A stretch of DNA of 6,099 bases, taken from positions 1 through 6,099 of the forward strand of contig JAKMGM010000125.1 in assembly GCA_022424925.1 (NCBI GenBank). Reading direction: 5' to 3'. A model generated the notes under the pieces. That model was not told the DNA's origin and did no database searches. It was given only the letters and a program-made list of their open reading frames with translations. A program made the translations under genes and the position numbers. Of this stretch, positions 1 through 5,786 are shown in pieces; position 1 is the stretch's first letter; each line of letters starts with the position of its first letter. This DNA is from Candidatus Poseidoniaceae archaeon (GTDB lineage Archaea; Thermoplasmatota; Poseidoniia; Poseidoniales; Poseidoniaceae).

Positions 1-786
1 CAATTGAACCTCATGTTTGTGTTCGGTTGAATTGGTTGACGAGCGAATCACTGTACCATCATCAAACCCAGAAAGATAGCCATCATTGCTTGGAACAGCG
101 AGTACGAGTCGACTTTTAACGTCGTGACGATGAACCAATCGTTGCTCGGCGATGTTCCAGACTTCAATTTCGAGGACTTCCTCATCACCGGCCACCAGTG
201 CATAGCCCTCACGACCAATGACGATATTTCCAAATGAATCCGCACCTATGCACGTGATCGATTCGCCCTTTTCACCGCGAACGGGGCGAGTCCACGCAAC
301 TGAACCGCTCAACAGAGCTTGTACCGTACCGTTTTCATAGGCCAATACAATGTATTCACCGATGGAAAATATGCGAACTATGTCTGTATATTGAACGCTC
401 AATGGCTCTTTCGTCCCATCATGGCGAATCAAAAACAAACGCCCAAGCCCGTCGACGAGCGCCACAAACGAAGGCGTGACTTGCAACTCAAATCCTCCCG
501 CCCCAAGTTCATGCTGCCACCGGAGCTCCCCGTTCAAATCAAGACATGAAAGGCCAAACTCATCATCTAAGACATACAAAGAATTCTGGTGCAGGACCAT
601 GCGCCGGACGAGTGATGATGCCTTCCACGAGTCAGAGACTGTGAAAACCGAATCTTGCTGACGAGCGAGAAAAACGTGCCCGTCGCCTTCCGACCATGCT
701 GCGAATTCACCATCACTGGAGAGGACAAGTGATGTCACTTTGCCTTCTGGCTGAAAAGCGACATGCACCGGCCGGCTCCTCACCAT
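1..786 (-). CDS. Partial beta-propeller (WD40/PQQ-like repeat) protein, C-terminus beyond left edge
   Basis: This minus-strand frame is open for 262 codons from an ATG at 786-784 to base 1, so the C-terminus is missing. The translation shows repeated beta-propeller strand patterns: SLVLSSDGEFAAWSEGDG (19-36), NSLYVLDDEFGLSCLDLNGE (68-87), FVALVDGLGRLFLI (107-120), EYIVLAYENGTVQALLSG (144-161) and GYLSGFDDGTVI (236-247). The FDDGTV and ENGTV turns are typical of WD40/PQQ-like blades. No signal peptide or membrane helix is visible, so it is probably cytoplasmic, perhaps a protein-interaction scaffold. The start is uncertain. A GGAG lies almost against the ATG; GTG at 783 has slightly better spacing; TTG at 810, preceded by GGGG, is also possible; an in-frame TAA just beyond TTG limits the upstream end. 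It lies 134 bases downstream of purF on the same strand. The exact family and function are not recognised. The fold call is firm, the role is not. Confidence 0.8.
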   Translation of the reverse strand, partial: MVRSRPVHVAFQPEGKVTSLVLSSDGEFAAWSEGDGHVFLARQQDSVFTVSDSWKASSLVRRMVLHQNSLYVLDDEFGLSCLDLNGELRWQHELGAGGFELQVTPSFVALVDGLGRLFLIRHDGTKEPLSVQYTDIVRIFSIGEYIVLAYENGTVQALLSGSVAWTRPVRGEKGESITCIGADSFGNIVIGREGYALVAGDEEVLEIEVWNIAEQRLVHRHDVKSRLVLAVPSNDGYLSGFDDGTVIRSSTNSTEHKHEVQL

Positions 787-821
787 ACTCCGATGAAGTG
801 ATGCAATCAATTAACCCCATC

Positions 822-832
822 CCCTGATAGGG
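822..832. repeat. Short inverted repeat CCCT-GAT-AGGG between purF and the propeller gene
   Basis: A perfect 4-bp inverted repeat with a 3-base loop lies between the AT-rich box and the likely start of the propeller gene. It could be a small operator or be incidental; it is too short to call a terminator. Confidence 0.25.
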
Positions 833-837
833 CAGTG

Positions 838-846
838 TAAAATTAT
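838..846 (-). promoter_or_regulatory. Possible TATA-like box before the beta-propeller gene
   Basis: On the minus strand the bases read ATAATTTTA, an AT-rich box in a mixed-composition gap. It lies about 55 bases upstream of the ATG at 786 and about 30 upstream of the alternative TTG at 810. The position is compatible with an archaeal promoter for the downstream gene, but no convincing BRE is visible and the gene could equally be read through from purF. Confidence 0.25.
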
Positions 847-880
847 CGATGAAGGATTCGGCATTGACAGTCCAAGGGGT

Positions 881-890
881 TCTCATGAGA
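881..890. repeat. Perfect 10-bp palindrome TCTCATGAGA downstream of purF
   Basis: The ten bases equal their own reverse complement and lie about 30 bases beyond the purF stop codon. No oligo-T tract characteristic of archaeal termination follows it. It may be chance or a protein-binding site. The rest of the 787-920 gap shows no RNA gene or further open frame I can support. Confidence 0.25.
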
Positions 891-920
891 CACACAGTTT
901 TATTACGCTGAAATATAGGT

Positions 921-2462
921 TTAATCTTCAGTGTCGTTGTGCATATCAACAATTTCATCATCTTCACTTGAGGTGTCTTTTGCAGTATCATTACGAGAAG
1001 TGTAAAGCGCTTCAAGATAGGCTGCATCTATTCCTCCAGTGACGTATTCACCGTTGAAACAACTGGTGTCGAAACGAGTTGGAGGATTGTCTCCAATGGC
1101 AGTGGCATCAATCAAATCCTCAAGAGTTTGATAGAACAAACGGTCGCTCCCGATGATTGAATTTATTTCGTCGATTGATTTCCCGTTGGCAATGAATTCT
1201 GTGACCGCAGGCATGTCGATTCCGTATACATTCGGATGGCGAACGGGTGGTGCTGCCGAAGCAAAGTACACTTTCGTTGCTCCAACATCTCGAGCCATCT
1301 CAATAATTTGGGCGCTGGTCGTGCCACGTACGATGGAGTCGTCCACAAGCAGGATGTTTTTTCCTGAAAACTCATGCCCGATTGCATTCAATTTCCGCCG
1401 GACTGATTTTTCGCGCAACGCTTGTCCAGGCATGATGAATGTACGCCCTACATATCGATTCTTGACAAAGCCTTCACGGTACGGTACATCAAGCGCTTTC
1501 GCCATCTGTAGAGCAGCAATGCGACCTGAATCGGGTACGGGAATAACGGCGTCAATATCGTGGTCTGGCCACTGTTCAATGATTCGTTTCGCCAGCACGT
1601 CACCTTGGTTGAGGCGAGCATGATACACCGAGATTCCGTCAATCACCGAGTCGGGGCGAGCGAAATATACATGCTCGAAAATACACGGCGATGGTTCGAC
1701 TCTTTCTGAGCATTGTCGGTTGAAAAAATGGCCTGAGTTCGAAATGAAAACAGCCTCACCGGGTTCAACATCACGTACAATTTCGAAACCGAGAGCCGTG
1801 ATTGCTACCGATTCACTCGCAACGATCCATTCAGAATGGCCAGAAACTTCGCGCTTCCCAAAAATGAGTGGTCGTATACCATGCGGGTCTCGGAATGCGA
1901 GAAGGCCGTATCCAGAAATTATTGATACACATGCATAACTACCCTCAACACGCTGATGAACATTTTTGACAGCGCTAAAGACCGTCTCAACGTCTAAATG
2001 GGGTGCTCCTTCAATCGAGAGGCTCGAGCCGTTGGAGTCGAGTTCTACAGCAAGCATGTTGAGAAGTAATTCAGAATCGCTGCCTGTATTCATGTGTCGG
2101 TGATGGTTATCCGTTAACTGAACCTGAAGTTCTGCTGCGTTCGTCAGATTGCCATTGTGAGCAAGGCCCAATCCATATGGAGAGTTCACGTAGAACGGTT
2201 GGGCCTCAGAACGAGAGGATGAGCCGGCTGTAGGATAACGGACATGACCGATGCCCACATGGCCTTGGAGACGGCGCATGTGTCGAGTATAGAATATATC
2301 AGACACCAAACCATTGGATTTGCGTAGACGGAACTGCCCTTTGTAATCTGTCATGATTCCAGCTGCGTCTTGACCTCGATGCTGTAAAACGGTGAGACCG
2401 TCGTAAATCAGTTGGTTTACATGGACGTTTTCACGTCCAACGATACCAATGATCCCACACAT
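921..2462 (-). CDS. purF: Amidophosphoribosyltransferase PurF, E. coli-like form
   Basis: PurF makes 5-phosphoribosylamine from PRPP and glutamine, the committing step of de novo purine synthesis. The 513-residue protein starts MCGIIGIVG, giving the Cys2 nucleophile of class II (Ntn) amidotransferases with no propeptide. The glutaminase domain (about 2-250) shows HRGQDAAG (28-35), RYPTAGSSS (75-83), NGNLTN (103-108) and the SDSE stretch (128-131). The phosphoribosyltransferase domain (about 260-470) carries the PRPP loop LLVDDSIVRGTTS (371-383). From memory, the sequence follows E. coli PurF (about 505 residues) throughout, including GFVKNRYVGRTFIMPGQ (331-347), PNVYGIDMP (410-418) and the tail around RND and MHN. 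The cysteine ligands of the B. subtilis-type Fe-S cluster are incomplete: Asn411 stands in HPNVYGID, and only one Cys is present in TSCFNGEY. The ATG is preceded by GAGG with 7-base spacing. It lies 66 bases after rpl37e, so cotranscription is likely. Confidence 0.97.
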   Translation of the reverse strand: MCGIIGIVGRENVHVNQLIYDGLTVLQHRGQDAAGIMTDYKGQFRLRKSNGLVSDIFYTRHMRRLQGHVGIGHVRYPTAGSSSRSEAQPFYVNSPYGLGLAHNGNLTNAAELQVQLTDNHHRHMNTGSDSELLLNMLAVELDSNGSSLSIEGAPHLDVETVFSAVKNVHQRVEGSYACVSIISGYGLLAFRDPHGIRPLIFGKREVSGHSEWIVASESVAITALGFEIVRDVEPGEAVFISNSGHFFNRQCSERVEPSPCIFEHVYFARPDSVIDGISVYHARLNQGDVLAKRIIEQWPDHDIDAVIPVPDSGRIAALQMAKALDVPYREGFVKNRYVGRTFIMPGQALREKSVRRKLNAIGHEFSGKNILLVDDSIVRGTTSAQIIEMARDVGATKVYFASAAPPVRHPNVYGIDMPAVTEFIANGKSIDEINSIIGSDRLFYQTLEDLIDATAIGDNPPTRFDTSCFNGEYVTGGIDAAYLEALYTSRNDTAKDTSSEDDEIVDMHNDTED

Positions 2463-2469
2463 TGTGCTG

Positions 2470-2473
2470 CCTC
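2470..2473 (-). promoter_or_regulatory. Ribosome binding site of purF
   Basis: GAGG on the minus strand with 7 bases to the purF ATG supports the MCGIIG start, which the catalytic Cys2 independently requires. Confidence 0.6.
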
Positions 2474-2528
2474 ATTCCAGTCGAGTGCTTGACGCTATGT
2501 AGCCATTCCGGCTCGGGAGATTTCGAGT

Positions 2529-2708
2529 TCAAGCCTTCGGACGGTGCGCCTTCTTGGACCAGTTGTACTTACGAATGCGAGCAGTCTCGCCGTATCCGCA
2601 TGATGCACAGACCGACTTTTGCTTGTGGTATGCATTTCGGCCGCAACGGCGGCAACGAATATGAGTTGTCTTCTGACGCTTACCCATGGATGGAGTACCT
2701 TTCGACAT
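2529..2708 (-). CDS. rpl37e: Large-subunit ribosomal protein L37e (eL37)
   Basis: A 59-residue basic protein of the archaeal/eukaryotic large ribosomal subunit that binds 23S rRNA through a zinc ribbon. The start MSKGTPSMGKRQKTTHIRCRR is characteristic of L37e. The four zinc ligands are present as C19-x2-C22 and C34-x2-C37 (CRRC and CASC), followed by the typical RIRKYNWSKKA segment. The length is normal for the family. The longer open frame that reaches upstream to 3008 is not coding there; the ATG at 2708 is chosen because it gives the family N-terminus and has GGTG five bases upstream. In many euryarchaea L37e is encoded next to an Lsm/Sm-like protein gene and near purF (established knowledge, from memory). 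Here purF follows after 66 bases, but the upstream neighbours are membrane proteins and no Lsm gene is seen. Confidence 0.97.
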   Translation of the reverse strand: MSKGTPSMGKRQKTTHIRCRRCGRNAYHKQKSVCASCGYGETARIRKYNWSKKAHRPKA

Positions 2709-2713
2709 AGAAA

Positions 2714-2717
2714 CACC
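2714..2717 (-). promoter_or_regulatory. Ribosome binding site of rpl37e
   Basis: GGTG on the minus strand, five bases before the ATG at 2708, matches the 3' part of the archaeal GGAGGTGAT consensus and decides the start against the longer open frame. Confidence 0.5.
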
Positions 2718-2743
2718 GTATAATCGCCCCACCGACCACCCCC

Positions 2744-2751
2744 TTATGAAA
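2744..2751 (-). promoter_or_regulatory. Candidate TATA box for rpl37e-purF
   Basis: TTTCATAA on the minus strand lies about 40 bases before the rpl37e ATG. It would place a start site near 2722 and leave a leader of about 14 bases containing the GGTG site. A second AT-rich stretch, ATTATA (2719-2724), is too close to the ATG to act as its TATA box. The 74-base gap after the membrane gene makes a separate promoter here plausible, though read-through from upstream is not excluded. Confidence 0.35.
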
Positions 2752-2782
2752 TCGACGGCGAAGAAACTCGCCACCTCGAGTG

Positions 2783-3259
2783 TCACTCTTCTTCCACTTC
2801 GAAATGAATTCTGCGTTTTTGAGATGTAACAGCCGAAAACGTAGCGCCCAATGAAACGGTTGTTGCAAGCACTACTGCACCAGCGGTAACCAATGTATGG
2901 ACAACATTGTATATTGCTTGGGCTTGTACAGAACCATTGTCCTCCAGCAACAATGGACCTTGACCGATTAAGAATACTGTAGCAGCGATGCCGAGCAACG
3001 AGGCACACAACATTCCTGCAAGCGGAGCCAAAGGTCTGTTTCTCGATTCTCCGTAGAAGAAAAGATTCCCTAAAAGCACGAATGACAACAGAGTATAGCC
3101 AGTTAATGTTGCATTAGCAAACCGTGTAAAGGATACATCTGTGTCAAAATTCTGAACACCCGCTGATAATGTTATATCAACGGCAATAATTAGCAAGAGT
3201 GGGAGAATAAATGCGAAAGCCATCAATCTCCATGTCAGAGCCAATCGTGAGTCGTTCAT
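2783..3259 (-). CDS. Uncharacterised four-helix membrane protein with acidic tail
   Basis: I do not recognise a family for this 158-residue protein. Hydrophobic stretches suggest four membrane helices at about 9-32, 48-70, 79-100 and 113-143. Short loops include a charged ESRNRPLAP segment (71-79) between helices 2 and 3. The C-terminal tail is charged and ends EVEEE (SQKRRIHFEVEEE, 146-158). With basic residues just before helix 1 (R5, R11) and KRR after helix 4, both ends are probably cytoplasmic. No catalytic or metal-binding motif stands out. The start codon overlaps the stop of the upstream membrane gene as ATGA, and a strong GGTGGTGA site (3263-3270) lies in the end of that gene, so the two are almost certainly translationally coupled and may form one complex. 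Coding status is well supported by length, hydrophobic pattern and overlap; function is unknown. Confidence 0.8.
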   Translation of the reverse strand: MNDSRLALTWRLMAFAFILPLLLIIAVDITLSAGVQNFDTDVSFTRFANATLTGYTLLSFVLLGNLFFYGESRNRPLAPLAGMLCASLLGIAATVFLIGQGPLLLEDNGSVQAQAIYNVVHTLVTAGAVVLATTVSLGATFSAVTSQKRRIHFEVEEE

Positions 3260-4077
3260 TCTTCACCACCGCCTAAATGTGGAGTGATGATGTCCGCAAC
3301 ACGTTGGAGTTCAACATCAGTTGGGGCTTGAATAGAGGAAGGTGAAGGTAATGTTTTTTCGTAAACAAAAATAACCAATGCGAAAACAATAATTGACAAT
3401 ATACTTCCCACAGCAAGACCTGCTAAATCAGCTACTGAGAGCCACAAGTGTCTACGAAAATCCTCTGAGCTTACAAGAGTCCCGTCAAAGTTGAGTCCCA
3501 AAAAGAGCAGGATGAAAGCCGCACCTGATAGCGTGAACATCATGTTTGATTCTGCTTTTCGGCCATCACCAATCGTCAACAATGCGATTCCCGAAAAGGA
3601 CGAAAGACATGAAGTCAAAAGAAGGAATGCTGGCCAGAACACAAACCAATAGGAATTGACATCACCCTTCGACATTTGTGGCGTTAGAATCCACCAGTGC
3701 ATTCCTGCGAACCAAGCAATTCCGAAGATTGACATGACCACTCCGAGCCTTCTATCACCTCTCGAAAGGCGTCCAACGGGGACATGGCCCGAGAAAGAGA
3801 CAAGATAGATACCAATAACAATCAACATCGCAGGCCCGATAATAGCGCCAAGCAAATGACCTGCGGCGGTGGATGGGGATGATGGCACTGTCCAAGGACT
3901 TATACAAACCAATACCAGCCCAATAAAGGCGAGTAGGCGACCGTAAGATTTGGAGCGTTCATCGGAGGATGAAAGGTAAATCCAACCTCCCAAAGGCACC
4001 ACAGCGACGGGTAGCCAAAACAACAAGAAGGCCAAAAGCATCTCGTCCATACACACCCTTGCTGGATGAATGTTCAT
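3256..4077 (-). CDS. Uncharacterised seven-helix membrane protein
   Basis: A 273-residue integral membrane protein with no family I can name. Hydrophobic segments lie at about 13-35, 47-63, 74-96, 110-132, 142-168, 178-195 and 213-239, giving about seven helices. A soluble tail of about 33 residues follows, rich in Ser/Pro (PSPSSIQAP, 244-252) and then probably helical (TDVELQRVADIITPHLGGGEE). A Trp/His-containing segment, WFAGMHWW (122-129), is notable but not diagnostic. The ATG at 4077 has GGGGAT five bases upstream (4083-4088). An internal ATG at 4050 (MDEMLLAF), with GGTG before it, would remove nine residues without affecting helix 1 and cannot be excluded. It overlaps the next membrane gene by ATGA and diverges from rpl44e across a 105-base gap. 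Coding status is supported by the long open frame, helix pattern and coupling; function is unknown. Confidence 0.8.
   Translation of the reverse strand: MNIHPARVCMDEMLLAFLLFWLPVAVVPLGGWIYLSSSDERSKSYGRLLAFIGLVLVCISPWTVPSSPSTAAGHLLGAIIGPAMLIVIGIYLVSFSGHVPVGRLSRGDRRLGVVMSIFGIAWFAGMHWWILTPQMSKGDVNSYWFVFWPAFLLLTSCLSSFSGIALLTIGDGRKAESNMMFTLSGAAFILLFLGLNFDGTLVSSEDFRRHLWLSVADLAGLAVGSILSIIVFALVIFVYEKTLPSPSSIQAPTDVELQRVADIITPHLGGGEE
3263..3270 (-). promoter_or_regulatory. Strong internal ribosome binding site for the 158-residue membrane protein
   Basis: The minus strand reads GGTGGTGA three bases before the ATG at 3259, close to the archaeal consensus. It is written in the Gly-Gly-Gly-Glu codons that end the upstream gene, so that tail serves both as protein and as initiation signal. 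Confidence 0.55.
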
Positions 4078-4101
4078 TATCTATCCCCTTGTTTTGCCCA
4101 C

Positions 4102-4122
4102 AGTCGCCCGATTCAAGCGACT
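4102..4122. repeat. Inverted repeat AGTCGC-(9)-GCGACT in the divergent promoter region
   Basis: Two perfect 6-base arms, 4102-4107 and 4117-4122, are separated by nine bases. The repeat sits between the diverging membrane-protein and rpl44e genes, about 17 bases upstream of the rpl44e TATA-like box and 25 bases from the membrane-gene ATG. It could be an operator for either direction or a leader hairpin of the leftward transcript. Chance occurrence is possible at this length. Confidence 0.35.
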
Positions 4123-4138
4123 CATTGAATGCGGCACT

Positions 4139-4146
4139 CATAAATA
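4139..4146 (+). promoter_or_regulatory. TATA-like box of the rpl44e operon
   Basis: CATAAATA, close to the archaeal TTTATATA-type box, lies about 40 bases upstream of the rpl44e ATG. Transcription starting about 25 bases downstream would give a leader of about 15 bases that includes the GGTG ribosome site. It is the best promoter candidate in the window and would serve the whole rightward gene group. Confidence 0.5.
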
Positions 4147-4173
4147 CCCGACTCTTGTGGGCCAAACGCTCAA

Positions 4174-4177
4174 GGTG
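4174..4177 (+). promoter_or_regulatory. Ribosome binding site of rpl44e
   Basis: GGTG five bases before the ATG at 4183 favours the MVKMP start over the internal ATG at 4192, which would be 14 bases away. Confidence 0.5.
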
Positions 4178-4182
4178 CTCTT

Positions 4183-4467
4183 ATGGTGAAAATGCCACGA
4201 CAAGTCAAGCGTTACAGCCCCTCGGCTGGTAAGCATACCATGCATACTATTGAGCGCGTCAAGAAGAGACGAGCGTCTGAACTCCGCTGGGGTCAACGAC
4301 GTTTCCGCCGTGTTATGGCCGGTTACCGTGGTTTCCCACGTCCGAAACCTGATGGACGTGAAAAGCCTACCAAGCGCGTCAACATACTCTACCGCTGCAC
4401 TGAAACCGGAAAGGCACACTATGCGCCATGCCGTCGTGCAAAGAAATTCGAATTGATTGACAAGTGA
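4183..4467 (+). CDS. rpl44e: Large-subunit ribosomal protein L44e (eL42), zinc ligands mostly lost
   Basis: A 94-residue basic protein of the large subunit near the tRNA exit site. Family identity is clear from KKRRASELRWGQRRF (27-41), GYRGFPRPKPD (47-57) and KAH...KKFEL (77-91), and the length is normal. The archaeal family usually has two CxxC pairs forming a zinc site, in YCPKCKKHT and FRCTECGKAH contexts. Here the first reads YSPSAGKHT (11-19), with Ser12 and Ala15 in place of both cysteines, and the second reads YRCTETGKAH (70-79), with Cys72 kept and Thr75 replacing its partner. Only one of four ligands remains, plus an unrelated Cys83, so zinc binding is probably lost. This resembles the cysteine-free variants known for several zinc-ribbon ribosomal proteins. 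It is first in the rightward group; S27e begins 10 bases after its stop. Confidence 0.97.
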   Translation: MVKMPRQVKRYSPSAGKHTMHTIERVKKRRASELRWGQRRFRRVMAGYRGFPRPKPDGREKPTKRVNILYRCTETGKAHYAPCRRAKKFELIDK

Positions 4468-4477
4468 GTTGAACACC

Positions 4478-4648
4478 ATGGCACAAAATTTCCTCAAAGT
4501 ATCCTGCAAAGACTGTGGCAATGAAACCACAATCTACTCACGTGCTACCTCCGTAATATCCTGCGGGGTATGCGGAGCCACGCTCACCAGTCCATCGGGT
4601 GGCAAAGCTGACTTGATCGGATGCACCGTAGTTGAAGCACTTGAATGA
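4478..4648 (+). CDS. rps27e: Small-subunit ribosomal protein S27e (eS27)
   Basis: A 56-residue zinc-ribbon protein of the small ribosomal subunit. The ligands are C10-x2-C13 (CKDC) and C29-x2-C32 (CGVC), and the family hallmark SPSGGKADLIGC (38-49) follows the second pair, as in the usual PTGGKAxIxG segment. The ATG at 4478 is chosen because MAQNFLKV matches the family start. The open frame continues seven codons upstream to an ATG at 4457 inside rpl44e, which would add residues foreign to the family. No good Shine-Dalgarno site precedes it; with only 10 bases after the rpl44e stop, translation is probably coupled by reinitiation. The length is slightly short but normal for archaea. Confidence 0.96.
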   Translation: MAQNFLKVSCKDCGNETTIYSRATSVISCGVCGATLTSPSGGKADLIGCTVVEALE

Positions 4649-4662
4649 GGGGCTGAGCCTCC

Positions 4663-5448
4663 ATGTCAAACATCACGAACACGCCAAAGGAAGGCGAACT
4701 GGTTGTTGTGACGGTTACGACCGTAAAACAAAACGGATGTTATGTCAAACTCGATGAGTTCGAAGGCGTTGAAGGGTTCATCTTCATCGGAGAAATAGCC
4801 AGTGGATGGGTCAAGAACATTCGAGTTTTCGTCAGAGAAGGTCAACGCCTCATCTGCAAAGTAATGCGGACACGTAAAGATGGAACGTCACTCGAACTTT
4901 CGCTCAAATCTGTTTCAGAGGAACGACGTAGAGAGCGCCTTCAGGAATGGAAAAACGAACAGCGTGCTCACCAACTCTTGAAAGTACTTGGTGAAAAAGT
5001 CGGTTGGGATGAAACTGAAATCAAATCTTCAGCAGAGGAACTCACCGACGCATTCGGTGGCTTGTATACGGCGTTTGAAGAAGCGGCGATGAATGAAGGA
5101 GCCTTAAGTGACGCCGGATTTGAAGGAGACTGGTTGAAAGAATTCATCGAAATGGCCATTGAGAACATCATACCTGCTTTCGTTGAAATCCGAGGCATCC
5201 TCACACTTAGCATCAACGACATCAACGGCGTAGAAGTGATTCAAGAAGCACTTCTTGCTGCCGAATCGTTTTCTTCAACCGAGGAAGAGATTGAAGTCAC
5301 CTGTCACTATAACGGAGCCCCAGAGTACAGAATCGAGTTGAAAGCGCCTGATTTTAAAACTGCAGAGAGCATTTGGGAAAACGCCACAAAAGCGACGCTT
5401 GAGCATGTTACATCAGCAGGTGGAGAAGCAACTTCTCTCCGTGAATGA
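4663..5448 (+). CDS. eif2a: Translation initiation factor 2 subunit alpha (aIF2-alpha)
   Basis: Subunit of the heterotrimeric factor that brings methionyl initiator tRNA to the small ribosomal subunit; alpha contacts tRNA and the gamma subunit. The 261 residues show the three expected parts. These are an N-terminal S1/OB domain (about 8-84, with GCYVKLDEF, EGFIFIGEIASGWVKNIR at 37-54 and LELSLKSV), a charged helical domain (about 85-172, starting EERRRERLQEWK) and a C-terminal alpha/beta domain (about 174-255). The eukaryotic regulatory Ser51 aligns with Ala46, followed by Ser47, in the usual archaeal IASGWVKNIR loop. Length is typical of archaea. Fourteen bases separate it from rps27e, with GAGGGG overlapping the S27e stop and a nearer GAG as possible ribosome sites. 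Placement between S27e and Nop10 is the standard archaeal arrangement. Confidence 0.97.
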   Translation: MSNITNTPKEGELVVVTVTTVKQNGCYVKLDEFEGVEGFIFIGEIASGWVKNIRVFVREGQRLICKVMRTRKDGTSLELSLKSVSEERRRERLQEWKNEQRAHQLLKVLGEKVGWDETEIKSSAEELTDAFGGLYTAFEEAAMNEGALSDAGFEGDWLKEFIEMAIENIIPAFVEIRGILTLSINDINGVEVIQEALLAAESFSSTEEEIEVTCHYNGAPEYRIELKAPDFKTAESIWENATKATLEHVTSAGGEATSLRE

Positions 5449-5477
5449 AGCGCGTGAATCATAAGCAAAGGCGTGAC

Positions 5478-5483
5478 AGGTGG
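5478..5483 (+). promoter_or_regulatory. Ribosome binding site of nop10
   Basis: AGGTGG lies four bases before the ATG at 5488 and decides for that start over the in-frame GTG at 5473, which would place this site inside the coding region. Confidence 0.6.
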
Positions 5484-5487
5484 TTTC

Positions 5488-5730
5488 ATGGCACGACAAC
5501 TGTTGCAACAATGCCTTGAATGCCGAGCGTGGACGTTGGCAACAACCTGCCCTGCTTGCGGCTCGAAAGCTCAGGCTGCAGCCCCATTGAAATGGTCTCC
5601 AGAAGATCATCGGGCATCCATTCGACGGAAAATGTATGAAGTGGAGTCTCCAGAATGGGTTTCTGGATTAGCGACTCTGCCTTCACTGAAGGAAATGAAA
5701 ACAGAACGTCAATCCACTGAAGAAGAATGA
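5488..5730 (+). CDS. nop10: H/ACA ribonucleoprotein component Nop10, with C-terminal extension
   Basis: Nop10 is the small zinc-ribbon subunit that, with Cbf5, Gar1 and L7Ae, forms the H/ACA guide-RNA pseudouridylation complex in archaea. The N-terminal zinc ribbon has C9-x2-C12 and C21-x2-C24 (CLEC, CPAC). It is followed by APLKWSPEDHRASIRRK (31-48), matching the family's PPRFSPEDPYxxYRRxxK segment that binds Cbf5. Archaeal Nop10 usually ends near residue 55-60; this one has 80, with an extra tail that is charged and ends EEE. The start ATG is fixed by the AGGTGG site. It follows aIF2-alpha by 39 bases and precedes a PAC2-family gene, as in many archaea. Confidence 0.94.
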   Translation: MARQLLQQCLECRAWTLATTCPACGSKAQAAAPLKWSPEDHRASIRRKMYEVESPEWVSGLATLPSLKEMKTERQSTEEE

Positions 5731-5786
5731 TGCCGTTGTTCATCAACATCAAAATTCGAACGTTTTGCTGCTCCAACATCTCAAAC

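Noticed and set aside
881..890. Palindrome considered as the purF transcription terminator
   Set aside because: No U-rich tract follows it in the transcript, and archaeal termination depends mainly on oligo-T stretches, so it is listed only as a palindrome.
713..1027. 104-codon minus-strand open frame overlapping the purF 3' end
   Set aside because: It covers the PurF C-terminus in another frame and the following gap; the translation has no recognisable family pattern and conflicts with the well-supported purF and propeller frames.
1153..1623. 156-codon plus-strand open frame
   Set aside because: Lies wholly antisense within purF, whose conserved motifs occupy the same bases; the composition looks like a shadow, not a protein.
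2709..3008. N-terminal 100 codons of the long open frame that contains L37e
   Set aside because: The L37e family start and a GGTG site are at 2708; the upstream part overlaps the membrane protein frame and resembles no L37e extension.
4457..4477. Upstream ATG giving S27e seven extra residues
   Set aside because: The extra residues are foreign to the family and overlap rpl44e; MAQNFLKV at 4478 matches known S27e starts.
4138..4530. 130-codon minus-strand open frame opposite rpl44e
   Set aside because: Antisense to the conserved L44e and the start of S27e; no family features.
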